Below, one piece after another: positions 1-6,136 of a stretch of 8,919 nt of DNA (its first letter is position 1; the number at the start of each line of letters is the position of its first letter). Location of the stretch: positions 1-8,919 of the forward strand of contig JAEZJB010000091.1 of the NCBI GenBank assembly GCA_023415845.1. The letters run 5' to 3'. The stretch comes from Chloroflexota bacterium. GTDB taxonomy: Bacteria; Chloroflexota; Chloroflexia; Thermomicrobiales; UBA6265. The position numbers and the translations under genes are program-made. The notes under the pieces are model-generated. The model was not told the origin of the DNA. It saw only the letters and a program-made list of their open reading frames with translations, and did not search any database.

Positions 1-15
1 TATCGATGTTGCTTG

Positions 16-92
16 TGGGGTGCCTTACGGGGCTCGAACCCGTCACCTCCGGTTCCACAGACCAGCGCTCTGCCGAATGAGCTAAAGGCACC
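16..92 (-). tRNA. tRNA-His (anticodon GTG)
   Basis: The minus strand folds as a complete cloverleaf. The acceptor stem is GTGCCTT paired with AAGGCAC, the D-stem is GCTC/GAGC, the anticodon loop CTGTGGA carries GTG, and the T-arm contains TTCGAGC. The histidine identity is confirmed by an encoded extra G at position -1 (complement of base 92) opposite discriminator C73, the hallmark of tRNA-His. The 3' CCA is encoded (complement of 16-18), unlike the other three tRNAs in this window. It lies about 20 bases downstream of the RNase P RNA on the same strand with no terminator between them, so it probably shares that transcript. Confidence 0.97.
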
Positions 93-113
93 ATATGCGA
101 TGACGATCAGGAG

Positions 114-451
114 AAGGAGTAAGCCGAGTTCTGTTCGTGATGGCCATCTCTCTCAACCGAAGGGGCTGGCCACGTCGTCGCCTCCGTGGCTGCTCTCGAC
201 TTCCGACCTTGGCGAGCAACCTGCAAGCGGTCGAATCGGAGATTGCTGCGGGGAGGATTGCCCTTTTCAGCCCGAACCGAAGACTCGGGATCGGGAATGG
301 TTTCTGTTGCTCTCACGCCGAAGCGTGCCTGTCTGGACTGTCAACGCGAACGAGTCACGCTGCCCTGGCTTTCACCAGGCACCCTTGCTCTGTGCAGCTC
401 GGACTTTCCTCTGGCGCCCGAAAAGGGATCCAGCGGCCATCCTCAACTCAC
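114..451 (-). ncRNA. rnpB: RNase P RNA, catalytic subunit of ribonuclease P
   Basis: This RNA is the catalytic part of RNase P, which cuts 5' leaders from precursor tRNAs in the cytoplasm. The two universal blocks that form the P4 core are visible on the minus strand: GAGGAAAGTCCGAGCT (complement of 396-411) and ACAGAACTCGGCTTA (complement of 120-134). P2 is a perfect 7-bp pairing, GATGGCC (435-441) with GGCCATC (139-145). P1 pairs 442-449 with 117-123, with one G-U pair and one bulge, which sets the approximate ends. A P3 hairpin (CTGG...CCAG) precedes the first core block. The length of roughly 335 nt is slightly short for a bacterial type A molecule (E. coli about 377). The region that would hold P16/P17 looks reduced, which would suit the variant forms known from green non-sulfur bacteria. 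The exact ends are estimated. The gene lies between tRNA-Leu and tRNA-His in the same orientation. Confidence 0.96.
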
Positions 452-498
452 TGTCGTGCAATTCGCATGTCAACGTGCTTGGATCACTGAGGATCCGG

Positions 499-582
<84 letters not shown>

Positions 583-607
583 CTGTCGTTCCAGCCAGTT
601 TGCTGGG

Positions 608-680
608 AGCCGACCTGCGGACTCGAACCGCAGACCTGCTGTTTACGAAACAGCTGCTCTACCAACTGAGCTAGGCCGGC
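608..680 (-). tRNA. tRNA-Thr (anticodon CGT)
   Basis: The cloverleaf is complete. The acceptor stem is GCCGGCC/GGTCGGC (one G-T pair), the D-stem GCTC/GAGC, the anticodon stem GCTGT/ACAGC around loop TTCGTAA (anticodon CGT), and the T-arm TGCGG-TTCGAGT-CCGCA. The discriminator is T73, as in many threonine tRNAs, and CCA is not encoded. It is the first gene behind a strong minus-strand promoter and probably the first member of a tRNA-rnpB transcript. Confidence 0.97.
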
Positions 681-705
681 ACATACTCCACTTGGGAGCG
701 GGCGA

Positions 706-735
706 AGTATAGCAGCACCGATTCAGCGCGCGCAA
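706..735 (-). promoter_or_regulatory. Promoter of the tRNA-Thr/Leu-rnpB-tRNA-His unit
   Basis: On the minus strand a -10 box TATACT (complement of 706-711) is preceded by TGC, an extended -10 element. A -35 box TTGCGC (complement of 730-735) lies 18 bases upstream. Transcription would start near base 699, about 19 bases before the mature tRNA-Thr 5' end. No other promoter of similar quality is seen between the four RNA genes. The plus-strand stretch up to the TPR gene shows no clear promoter for that gene. Confidence 0.75.
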
Positions 736-895
736 CGTGAGACGATATTGATTACGACGATGCCCCGAGCGACTCACTCCGACCGAAGCCTGACTGGTGC
801 CGGCGGCGTTTCTGCTACTGTTTGCCGATGTGGCGGGGAGTTCCGTATCGCGCTCTCCAGCGATCAAAGCACGTCCATGGAAGGAGTCGTTCTCC

Positions 896-1573
896 TTGTC
901 ACGTTCACGTCCGGCAGAACCACCGCGGCGACCAAGTCAGACGCCGCGAAAGCCCAAAGCACCAACAAACCGCAATCAGGTGCTGCTCGTGATCGTCTCG
1001 GTGCTCGTGATGTGTTCCCTGGTAGGGGGCATCTTCGTGGGACTGGGATCGACCGACTTCTTTGGCGATCTCTTTTCGGACGATTCCGACGGCAACTATA
1101 TCGATCCCAACAGCGACATCATTGCGGAGGCTGAGACCGAGGTCGCGGCCAACCCGGACGATGTCGAGGATCTCCTGCTGCTGGCGTCGTTGCTGGCGAA
1201 CTCCGGGCGGTTGGCCGATGCGATTCCTCACTTCGAACATGCGCTCGATCTCGCTCCGGATGATGTTGCAGGACGGCTTAGCTTCGCGAGGGCGCTGGCA
1301 GACGGCGGGATGTACGCCGATGCGCAACTGCAGTTCGAACGAATTTTGAACACCGATCCGGAGAATCAGCAGGCGCATTACTACCTTGCCGAGTTGTACA
1401 TGGCGCAGACGCCGCAGAATGTCGAACAGGCGGTGGTCCATTATCGCGCCGCGGCAGCAATTGACCCGACAACGTTAATCGGAGAGCGGTCACAGACCCA
1501 GCTTGACGTGCTGGGTGCGTCTGTACCGTCGGCGACGCCAGGCGGCAGCCCGGTCGCGAGTCCCTCAGCGTAA
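896..1573 (+). CDS. Membrane-anchored tetratricopeptide-repeat protein
   Basis: This is a 225-residue protein of unknown specific role. TPR domains are protein-interaction scaffolds. Residues 1-28 are basic and proline-rich and predicted cytoplasmic. Residues 29-51 (VLLVIVSVLVMCSLVGG...) form one transmembrane helix or uncleaved signal anchor. An acidic linker rich in Asp follows. Three to four TPR-like helical pairs run from about residue 75 to 200, with diagnostic spacing in ADAIPHFEHALDLAPDD and ADAQLQFERILNTDPEN. The tail is rich in Ser, Pro, Gly and Ala. The TTG start is chosen because AAGGAG (881-886) lies 9 bases upstream. The frame stays open to GTG 797, but that start has no good ribosome site and would add 33 residues before the basic tail. 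The gene ends 66 bases before ruvB and may be an independent unit. The domain call is firm; the function is unknown. Confidence 0.85.
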   Translation: MSRSRPAEPPRRPSQTPRKPKAPTNRNQVLLVIVSVLVMCSLVGGIFVGLGSTDFFGDLFSDDSDGNYIDPNSDIIAEAETEVAANPDDVEDLLLLASLLANSGRLADAIPHFEHALDLAPDDVAGRLSFARALADGGMYADAQLQFERILNTDPENQQAHYYLAELYMAQTPQNVEQAVVHYRAAAAIDPTTLIGERSQTQLDVLGASVPSATPGGSPVASPSA

Positions 1574-1603
1574 GAACCGGGCCGTAGCCGCCGTCGACAA
1601 AGA

Positions 1604-1619
1604 GCGAACATATGTTCGC
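1604..1619. promoter_or_regulatory. LexA (SOS) box over the ruvB promoter
   Basis: GCGAACATATGTTCGC is a perfect 16-bp palindrome. Its core CGAAC-N4-GTTCG (1605-1618) matches the SOS box known from Bacillus, actinobacteria and related phyla. It covers the position where a -35 box for the ruvB -10 hexamer (1627-1632) would lie, so a bound repressor would block RNA polymerase. ruvB is a classic SOS gene elsewhere, which supports the call. Confidence 0.9.
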
Positions 1620-1626
1620 AATGGGC

Positions 1627-1632
1627 TATACT
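1627..1632 (+). promoter_or_regulatory. -10 box of the ruvB promoter (probably leaderless mRNA)
   Basis: TATACT matches the -10 boxes of the other promoters in this window. The -35 region (about 1604-1610) is weak and lies under the LexA palindrome. The expected transcription start, 6-7 bases past the hexamer, falls at 1639-1640, on or next to the ruvB ATG. No Shine-Dalgarno sequence precedes that ATG, which agrees with a leaderless message. Confidence 0.65.
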
Positions 1633-1639
1633 TCGTGGT

Positions 1640-2731
1640 ATGAGTGAGAACCGCAGGCCGGGTGGATTTGCCCCGGAACGCCAGCAGAAACATGACGACC
1701 AGCGACTGGTGACCTCCAACCAGCGTGATGAGGACGTGCAGGTCGAAACCTCACTTCGACCGCGCCGACTGGCCGAGTACATCGGGCAGGACCGCGTGAA
1801 GAACAACCTGAGCATCTTCATTCAGGCCGCCCGGGCGCGAGAAGAGCCACTCGATCATGTATTGCTCTATGGACCGCCGGGACTGGGCAAGACCACGCTG
1901 GCATCGATCATTGCCGCGGAGATGGATGTCAACCTGCGGGTCACCTCTGGGCCGGCGATTGAGCGACAGGGTGATCTCGTTTCGATCCTGACCAACCTCA
2001 AGCCAGGGGACGTGCTGTTCATCGACGAAATTCACCGGTTGAATCGGGTCGTTGAAGAAGTCCTCTATTCGGCAATGGAGGATTTTGCGGTCGACATCGT
2101 GATCGGCAAAGGCCCTGCAGCGCGCACGATGCGAATCAACCTGCCGCGATTCACGCTGGTCGGCGCGACGACCCGGTTGGCCCTGTTGACAGGACCCTTG
2201 CGGGACCGGTTTGGCGCAGTTCTGCGGCTCGATTTCTACGACAACGCTGCGATGGAGCAGATCGTCCGGCGGTCAGCAGCGATTCTGGGAGTTACGTTGG
2301 ACGATAGTGGTGCCCAAACGCTGGCGGGGCGAGCACGAGGCACGCCGCGGATTGCGAACAGGCTCCTGCGGCGTGTGAGAGACGTCGCGCAGGTAGCGGG
2401 AGCAGAGGTCGTGGACGCTAGCGTGGCTGACGACGCTCTCGTGTTGCTTGAGGTGGATCCACTTGGGCTCGACGAGATTGATCGGCGGATCCTCCAGGCG
2501 GTGATCGAAAAGTTCGATGGCGGGCCAGTTGGGATCGATACCCTGGCGGCGGCAACGAGTGAAGAAACCGACACCATCATGGACGTTTACGAGCCGTACC
2601 TCATCCAGTTGGGATTCCTCCAGCGCACTCCGCGTGGCCGAGTTGCGACTCGCCGAGCGTACGAGCACCTGGGATTGGCATACCCTGCGGACCGACCTGG
2701 GCAGTCGCCGCTCTTTCAGGTCGAGAAATGA
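1640..2731 (+). CDS. ruvB: Holliday junction branch migration ATPase RuvB
   Basis: RuvB is the hexameric AAA+ motor that, with RuvA, drives branch migration of Holliday junctions during recombinational repair. The 363-residue product shows Walker A GPPGLGKT (78-85), Walker B DEIH (129-132), sensor 1 GATTR (175-179), the arginine finger in LRDRFG (R190, which aligns with the E. coli finger by offset) and sensor 2 in GTPRIANRLLRRVRD (234-248). A C-terminal winged-helix DNA-binding domain ends with the TPRGR region. It is about 27 residues longer than E. coli RuvB, mostly through a polar N-terminal extension of about 20 residues that depends on the chosen ATG. That ATG lacks a ribosome site but sits at the predicted transcription start. 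The gene is controlled by the LexA box at 1604-1619. It overlaps queA by 4 bases (ATGA). ruvA and ruvC are not in the window. Confidence 0.98.
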   Translation: MSENRRPGGFAPERQQKHDDQRLVTSNQRDEDVQVETSLRPRRLAEYIGQDRVKNNLSIFIQAARAREEPLDHVLLYGPPGLGKTTLASIIAAEMDVNLRVTSGPAIERQGDLVSILTNLKPGDVLFIDEIHRLNRVVEEVLYSAMEDFAVDIVIGKGPAARTMRINLPRFTLVGATTRLALLTGPLRDRFGAVLRLDFYDNAAMEQIVRRSAAILGVTLDDSGAQTLAGRARGTPRIANRLLRRVRDVAQVAGAEVVDASVADDALVLLEVDPLGLDEIDRRILQAVIEKFDGGPVGIDTLAAATSEETDTIMDVYEPYLIQLGFLQRTPRGRVATRRAYEHLGLAYPADRPGQSPLFQVEK

Positions 2732-3789
2732 CAGACGATGCTTCGAAGCGGTTGGCGATGGCGGAGTTCGACTACGAACTGCCGCCGGAACTGATCGCGC
2801 AGACGCCACTGGCAGATCGGTCGGCGTCACGGTTGCTGCACCTCGACCGGACATCCGGACAGATGACGGACCGGGCTTTTACTGAGATCGTTGAACTGCT
2901 CAATCCCAACGACCTGCTTGTGTTGAACGACAGTCGGGTGATACCGGCTCGGCTGCTCGGTCATCGACCTACTGGCGGGCGAGCCGAGGCACTCCTTCTG
3001 AGAAAGCGGTCGGATGGCGACTGGCTCGCCCTGATGCGACCGGCCAGGCGGCTTGCTCCCGGAGAGCGAGTCGAGATTCATGGGCGGGAACCAGGACTGA
3101 AGCCGGAATCGTTCGAGATCGTGGAGCGTCTCGAGGAAGGACAAGCGGTGGTTCGGCTTTCGGAAGGGCTCGAACGACACCTGCCGAAATACGGTCGAGT
3201 ACCGCTGCCGCCATACATCCACGAGGTGCTTGACGAGGACGAACGATACCAGACCCTCTATTCGCGCACGTCAGGATCGGCGGCGGCACCGACTGCGGGG
3301 TTGCATTTCACCGATGAAGTCTTTGACACCCTCGCGGCGAAGAGCGTGCGGCGGGCGTTCGTGACCCTGCATGTCGGACTCGATACGTTTCGACCGGTGA
3401 CCGCGGAGTATGCAGAGGATCATGTGATCCACCAGGAATGGTGCGAGGTGCCGGCGGAGACGGTCGCTGCGATTCGCGAAACGCGGCGGAGAGGTGGGCG
3501 AGTGGTCGCCGTGGGAACGACCTCGGCGCGTACGCTCGAGTCGTTTGGTGAGGCAGTGGATGATCTGGCCGTAAATTCCTGGTCAAGCATGACTGGAATC
3601 TACATAACACCAGGATTCCAATGGCAGGTGGTGGACGCGATGGTGACCAATTTTCACTTGCCGAAGTCGACGCTGCTGCTGATGATGAGCTCGTTCGCAG
3701 GCAAGGATGCGTTATTCGAAGCCTACCGTCATGCAATCGCCGAGCGATATCGCTTTTTTTCCTTTGGCGATGCGATGTTCATATCCTAG
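2728..3789 (+). CDS. queA: S-adenosylmethionine:tRNA ribosyltransferase-isomerase QueA
   Basis: QueA transfers and isomerises the ribosyl part of S-adenosylmethionine onto preQ1 at tRNA position 34, giving epoxyqueuosine in Asp, Asn, His and Tyr tRNAs. The 353-residue product carries the family blocks: FDYELPPELIAQTPL (14-28), NDSRVIPARL (67-76), LPPYI (160-164), SGSAAAPTAGLHFT (182-195), HVGLDTFRPV (215-224), GTTSARTLES (263-272) and TNFHLPKSTLLLM (307-319). The length is typical. The ATG overlaps the ruvB stop as ATGA, so translational coupling is likely. An in-frame ATG at 2758 (Met11) would give an N-terminus closer to other QueA proteins and remains possible. ruvB next to queA is a common arrangement, but tgt, which inserts preQ1, does not follow here. 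Confidence 0.97.
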   Translation: MTDDASKRLAMAEFDYELPPELIAQTPLADRSASRLLHLDRTSGQMTDRAFTEIVELLNPNDLLVLNDSRVIPARLLGHRPTGGRAEALLLRKRSDGDWLALMRPARRLAPGERVEIHGREPGLKPESFEIVERLEEGQAVVRLSEGLERHLPKYGRVPLPPYIHEVLDEDERYQTLYSRTSGSAAAPTAGLHFTDEVFDTLAAKSVRRAFVTLHVGLDTFRPVTAEYAEDHVIHQEWCEVPAETVAAIRETRRRGGRVVAVGTTSARTLESFGEAVDDLAVNSWSSMTGIYITPGFQWQVVDAMVTNFHLPKSTLLLMMSSFAGKDALFEAYRHAIAERYRFFSFGDAMFIS

Positions 3790-3802
3790 ACAGGGAAGAT
3801 GA

Positions 3803-4429
3803 GTGAGCGACTATCCTGATCTGGCGGGCAAGACACGAGACGACGCGTGGGCGCTATTGACGGAGTGGGTTGAGTCGCCGAGCCTGCGGCGGCATTGTCT
3901 GGCGGTCGAAACGGCGATGAGGGCGTACGCCCGGCATTTCGGCGAGCCAGAAGAGGCGTGGGGCGTGGTCGGGTTGATCCACGATTTCGACTTCGAGCGG
4001 CACCCGACACTGGAGGAGCACCCATTCGTGGGGGCAAGGGTCCTTGACGAACTCGGCTATCCTCAATGGGTGGTCGAGGCGGTCTTGAGCCACTCCGACG
4101 ATCCCGCCTATCCACGAAGGACATCGCTGGAGAAGGCGTTGTTCGCTGTGGATGAGCTGACCGGTTTCATTTCTGCCGTTGCCCTGGTGCGACCGACGAA
4201 GGCAGTTGCCGACGTCAAGGCGTCCTCGGTGCGAAAGAAGATGAAAGACAAGCGGTTCGCCGAGGCAGTGCGACGGGATGACCTTACGCAGGGAGCCGAA
4301 GATCTCGGCATCTCATTCGATGATCATGTCACCTTTGTAGTGGAGGCGATGGCCGCCAATGCCGAGGTGCTGGGCCTGGCTGGAGTCCAGCCGGAAGCAG
4401 ACGACGCTGAACACGCGTCGGGCCAATAG
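3803..4429 (+). CDS. HD-domain metal-dependent phosphohydrolase family protein
   Basis: This 208-residue cytoplasmic protein is of the HD/HDIG type. The family hydrolyses phosphate esters using bound metals, but the substrate of this subgroup is unknown. Candidate metal ligands are H31 in LRRHCLAVE, the HD pair H60-D61 in GLIHDFDFE, H73 in EEHP, H97 in VLSHS and D117 in FAVDELTG. The later part (VRPTKAVADV, then KKMKDKRFAEAVRRDD) resembles stand-alone HD hydrolases found widely in Chloroflexota, Firmicutes and Thermotogae. The GTG start is preceded by AGGGAAG at a short spacing; an ATG four bases earlier is out of frame. It lies 13 bases after queA and 19 before the isomerase gene, so the operon is tight. 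The C-terminal end is acidic and variable. Confidence 0.92.
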   Translation: MSDYPDLAGKTRDDAWALLTEWVESPSLRRHCLAVETAMRAYARHFGEPEEAWGVVGLIHDFDFERHPTLEEHPFVGARVLDELGYPQWVVEAVLSHSDDPAYPRRTSLEKALFAVDELTGFISAVALVRPTKAVADVKASSVRKKMKDKRFAEAVRRDDLTQGAEDLGISFDDHVTFVVEAMAANAEVLGLAGVQPEADDAEHASGQ

Positions 4430-4448
4430 GCCAAAGGAGACCAACCGC

Positions 4449-4970
4449 GTGGCAAACCAGTATTCGAAGCCGTTTGAGTACAACCTTGAGGACGGCAAGA
4501 CCTACACCGCGACGCTCGAGACGAACAAGGGCAATCTCGACATCGAGTTCTTCGTTGACGATGCTCCGAATACCGTCAACAACTTCGTGAACCTTGCCAA
4601 GGATGGCTACTACGACGGTACCCCGTTCCATCGAATCATCAGTGGATTCATGGTGCAGGGCGGTGACCCGACTGGTACAGGGATGGGCGGTCCGGGCTAC
4701 AAGTTCGCCGATGAGCCAGTGAGCCGGAAGTACGAACGTGGGACGGTGGCCATGGCGAATGCCGGACCGAACACGAACGGCAGCCAATTCTTCATCTGCC
4801 ACGCCGAAGTGGGTTTGCCGCCCAACTACACCATCTTCGGCAAAGTTACGGATGGGCTGGACACCCTCGATGCGATCGCGAGCGTGCCGGTGCAGATGAG
4901 CCGAAGCGGTGAGCGCTCTGCGCCAGCCGAGCCGGTGATTCTTCAGAAGGTCACCATCAACGAGGCGTAG
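4449..4970 (+). CDS. Cyclophilin-type peptidyl-prolyl cis-trans isomerase
   Basis: This enzyme catalyses cis-trans isomerisation of Xaa-Pro bonds and assists protein folding. With no signal peptide or membrane segment it should act in the cytoplasm. The 173-residue product has the cyclophilin core: LETNKGNLDIEFF (23-35), DAPNTVNNFVNLA (38-50), and the active-site block FHRIISGFMVQGGD (60-73) with catalytic Arg62, Phe67 and Gln70. GTGMGGPGYKFADE, GSQFFI (111-116) and YTIFGKV (127-133) follow. The GTG start is set by AAAGGAG (4433-4439), nine bases upstream; the frame stays open further upstream but only into the HD gene. It is the last gene of the ruvB-queA-HD-ppiase series, followed within 22 bases by a terminator hairpin. 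Confidence 0.97.
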   Translation: MANQYSKPFEYNLEDGKTYTATLETNKGNLDIEFFVDDAPNTVNNFVNLAKDGYYDGTPFHRIISGFMVQGGDPTGTGMGGPGYKFADEPVSRKYERGTVAMANAGPNTNGSQFFICHAEVGLPPNYTIFGKVTDGLDTLDAIASVPVQMSRSGERSAPAEPVILQKVTINEA

Positions 4971-4991
4971 CGGCCACCAGACACAGAACAC

Positions 4992-5025
4992 GAAAGCGGT
5001 CAGTCTTCATTGACTGGCCGCTTTC
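4992..5025. terminator. Bidirectional hairpin terminator between convergent units
   Basis: A 14-bp stem (4992-5005 with 5012-5025, one G-T pair) closes the loop TTCATT. The GAAAGC/GCTTTC base gives a short A/T-rich end on both strands, although the trailing T-tract is weak. It ends the plus-strand ruvB-to-isomerase unit and faces the minus-strand unit ending at 5063, so it may serve both. Confidence 0.8.
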
Positions 5026-5062
5026 TGCGTTGTGACCGGAAATAGAAGAGATACGTCTGGAC

Positions 5063-5278
5063 TCAGGCAGCGTCTGGGAGGGAAACAGTGGCGGATTCGT
5101 ACTGCTTCAGGAGGGCAATCCAGAAATCTTCCCAGGAACTGACATCTTCGCCACGGGCTCTGGCCTGTTCGATGCGAGCGTAGCCATCTTCGAGCCGCGA
5201 CTCGAGCGAGCGAAGGCGGGGATCGTCTGACAGTGAGGATGTTTCGGTTGAAGGTGAGAGAACGGTCAAGCGATTCAT
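5063..5278 (-). CDS. Small hypothetical protein, second gene of a LexA-controlled unit
   Basis: This 71-residue protein is not recognised. A polar N-terminus (about residues 1-20, rich in Ser and Thr) is followed by a helical, charged segment: LESRLEDGYARIEQARARGE, then a tryptophan-rich part DVSSWEDFWIALLKQYES. This pattern suggests a helical protein-interaction module. There is no signal peptide, membrane segment or known enzyme motif. A GGAG sits 8 bases before the ATG, which supports translation. It begins 53 bases after the stop of the putative annealing protein on the same strand with no terminator between, so it is probably cotranscribed and under the same LexA control. Its function may be linked to that protein, but this is inferred from position only. 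Its stop is followed by the hairpin at 4992-5025. Confidence 0.75.
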   Translation of the reverse strand: MNRLTVLSPSTETSSLSDDPRLRSLESRLEDGYARIEQARARGEDVSSWEDFWIALLKQYESATVSLPDAA

Positions 5279-5331
5279 CGGTGCAACTCCGGCGCTTCTG
5301 CGCTAGCTGGCGTCCTGATTGCTCGGGCAAA

Positions 5332-5946
5332 TTAGGCTGGCGTCTGGATTCGCGATCCAGCGCGCTCCTTGAGGGTCTCGATCAGGGTGGAGGCGTTGCG
5401 GCGAGTGAGACTTTCGAGCGACGTGCCGACGACTTCCTGCGCGGTCTCGTCGAGGTCCTTGCGGGTGAGCTTGAGGTCACGGGCGAGCGAGTTGATCAGG
5501 TTTTTCTGGCGGTCGGTGGCAGCGATATCGTAACCGGTTGTCTGGCGAGATTCCTGTGCCTGGGCGCTTCCCACGGCACGGAACTGCACCGGCGCATCGA
5601 CCACTCGTCCATTGCTGGCTCCGAAGTCGAAGTCACTGCAGAACTGGGTGCCGTACCCCAGCGCGGCCAGGGCTCGACCAATCGCCTTGGTCTCCGCCTT
5701 TTCGAGGTAGTCTCCGAATCCCTGGCGATCTTCGCTGCCCCATCCGGTGGCCGAGCCGCCGTCGGGAAGCTTCACCATGGCGCGGAAAACTGCTTCATTG
5801 TTATGGTGCGAGACGAGTTCCGTCTCGATGATGGCGTCCGGATGCTCGGAGCGCAGCCAGACCAGTCGCCACTTGACTTCGAGATATTCCTTGCCGCTGA
5901 CGAGAGTGAGATGACGAGCGGGATCGAAAGTAGTAGGGGTAGTCAT
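5332..5946 (-). CDS. Putative SOS-controlled Rad52/Sak/DdrA-like DNA-annealing protein
   Basis: This 204-residue protein has two parts. Residues 1-110 contain KEYLEVKWRLVWLRSEHP, IIETELV, a strand pair FRAMVKLPDGGSATGWG and the helix GDYLEKAETKAIGRALAALG followed by YGTQF. Rad52-type annealing proteins show a comparable order: a sheet of modified-substrate strands, then a helix of the form KA-x-T-x-A-x-x-RAL-x-x-G. A polar linker rich in Gln and Ser follows (about 111-140). The C-terminus (143-193) has ATDRQKNLINSLARDLKL and SLTRRNASTLIETLK, a small helical module seen at the end of several recombination and phage ssDNA-binding proteins. The start has GGGAGA about 5 bases upstream of ATG; longer upstream frames run through the promoter. 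Two LexA boxes control it. The gene is certain. The annealing role is inferred from motif resemblance and SOS control, and a different ssDNA-related function is possible. Confidence 0.85.
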   Translation of the reverse strand: MTTPTTFDPARHLTLVSGKEYLEVKWRLVWLRSEHPDAIIETELVSHHNNEAVFRAMVKLPDGGSATGWGSEDRQGFGDYLEKAETKAIGRALAALGYGTQFCSDFDFGASNGRVVDAPVQFRAVGSAQAQESRQTTGYDIAATDRQKNLINSLARDLKLTRKDLDETAQEVVGTSLESLTRRNASTLIETLKERAGSRIQTPA

Positions 5947-5963
5947 GTCGTTCTCCCTGATTC

Positions 5964-5977
5964 CGAACGTTTGTTCT
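5964..5977. promoter_or_regulatory. LexA (SOS) box, start-site proximal
   Basis: CGAACGTTTGTTCT has the CGAAC-N4-GTTCG form with one mismatch in the right arm. It lies just downstream of the minus-strand -10 box, over the predicted transcription start and early leader of the putative annealing-protein gene. Its centre is 25 bp from that of the second box. Confidence 0.8.
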
Positions 5978-5983
5978 GAATAG

Positions 5984-6012
5984 AGTATAGAACGCATGTT
6001 CTGAGGTGGCAA
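5984..6012 (-). promoter_or_regulatory. Promoter of the putative annealing-protein unit
   Basis: On the minus strand, -35 TTGCCA (complement of 6007-6012) and -10 TATACT (complement of 5984-5989) are separated by exactly 17 bases. One LexA box fills most of the spacer and another lies directly downstream, so the promoter should be tightly repressed until DNA damage. The leader to the ATG is about 30 bases. Confidence 0.8.
5989..6002. promoter_or_regulatory. LexA (SOS) box within the promoter spacer
   Basis: AGAACGCATGTTCT has perfectly complementary arms AGAAC/GTTCT around a 4-base centre, a close variant of the CGAAC-N4-GTTCG consensus. It lies between the -10 and -35 boxes of the minus-strand promoter. 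Confidence 0.82.
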
Positions 6013-6092
6013 TAGGGTCTGTGTCGAAAAGTCACTGACCTGACTCGCGAGGACCAGTTGACGACATTGTCTGGAATGAACGGTCGGCGTGC

Positions 6093-6098
6093 TAGACT
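6093..6098 (+). promoter_or_regulatory. Extended -10 box of the dnaN promoter
   Basis: TGC-TAGACT gives an extended -10 element; the hexamer and its context resemble the tRNA-Gln promoter in this window. The -35 region is poor (TTGTCT at 6067-6072 is 20 bases away), so the extended element probably carries recognition. Transcription would start near 6105, giving a leader of about 32 bases. No LexA box overlaps this promoter; those on the divergent side lie 90 bases or more away. Confidence 0.6.
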
Positions 6099-6099
6099 T

Positions 6100-6117
6100 T
6101 CGCCAGTAAATTGGCGA
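6100..6117 (+). repeat. Small inverted repeat at the start of the dnaN leader
   Basis: TCGCCA-gtaaat-TGGCGA is a perfect 6-bp inverted repeat with a 6-base loop at the predicted transcription start of dnaN. It could be an operator or a 5' stabilising hairpin. It is too short to be sure it is more than chance. Confidence 0.4.
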
Positions 6118-6136
6118 TGAGAAGTGAGGTTGACGG

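Noticed and set aside
797..895. GTG 797 as the start of the TPR protein
   Set aside because: No convincing ribosome site precedes it, whereas TTG 896 has AAGGAG at the right distance and gives a sensible N-terminus.
905..1441. Minus-strand open frame opposite the TPR gene
   Set aside because: It mirrors the codon bias of the real gene; the product is His/Arg-rich with no recognisable domain or ribosome site.
5233..5979. Plus-strand open frame of 248 codons
   Set aside because: It is antisense to the annealing-like gene, part of the small partner gene and their LexA-controlled promoter, all supported by motifs and ribosome sites.
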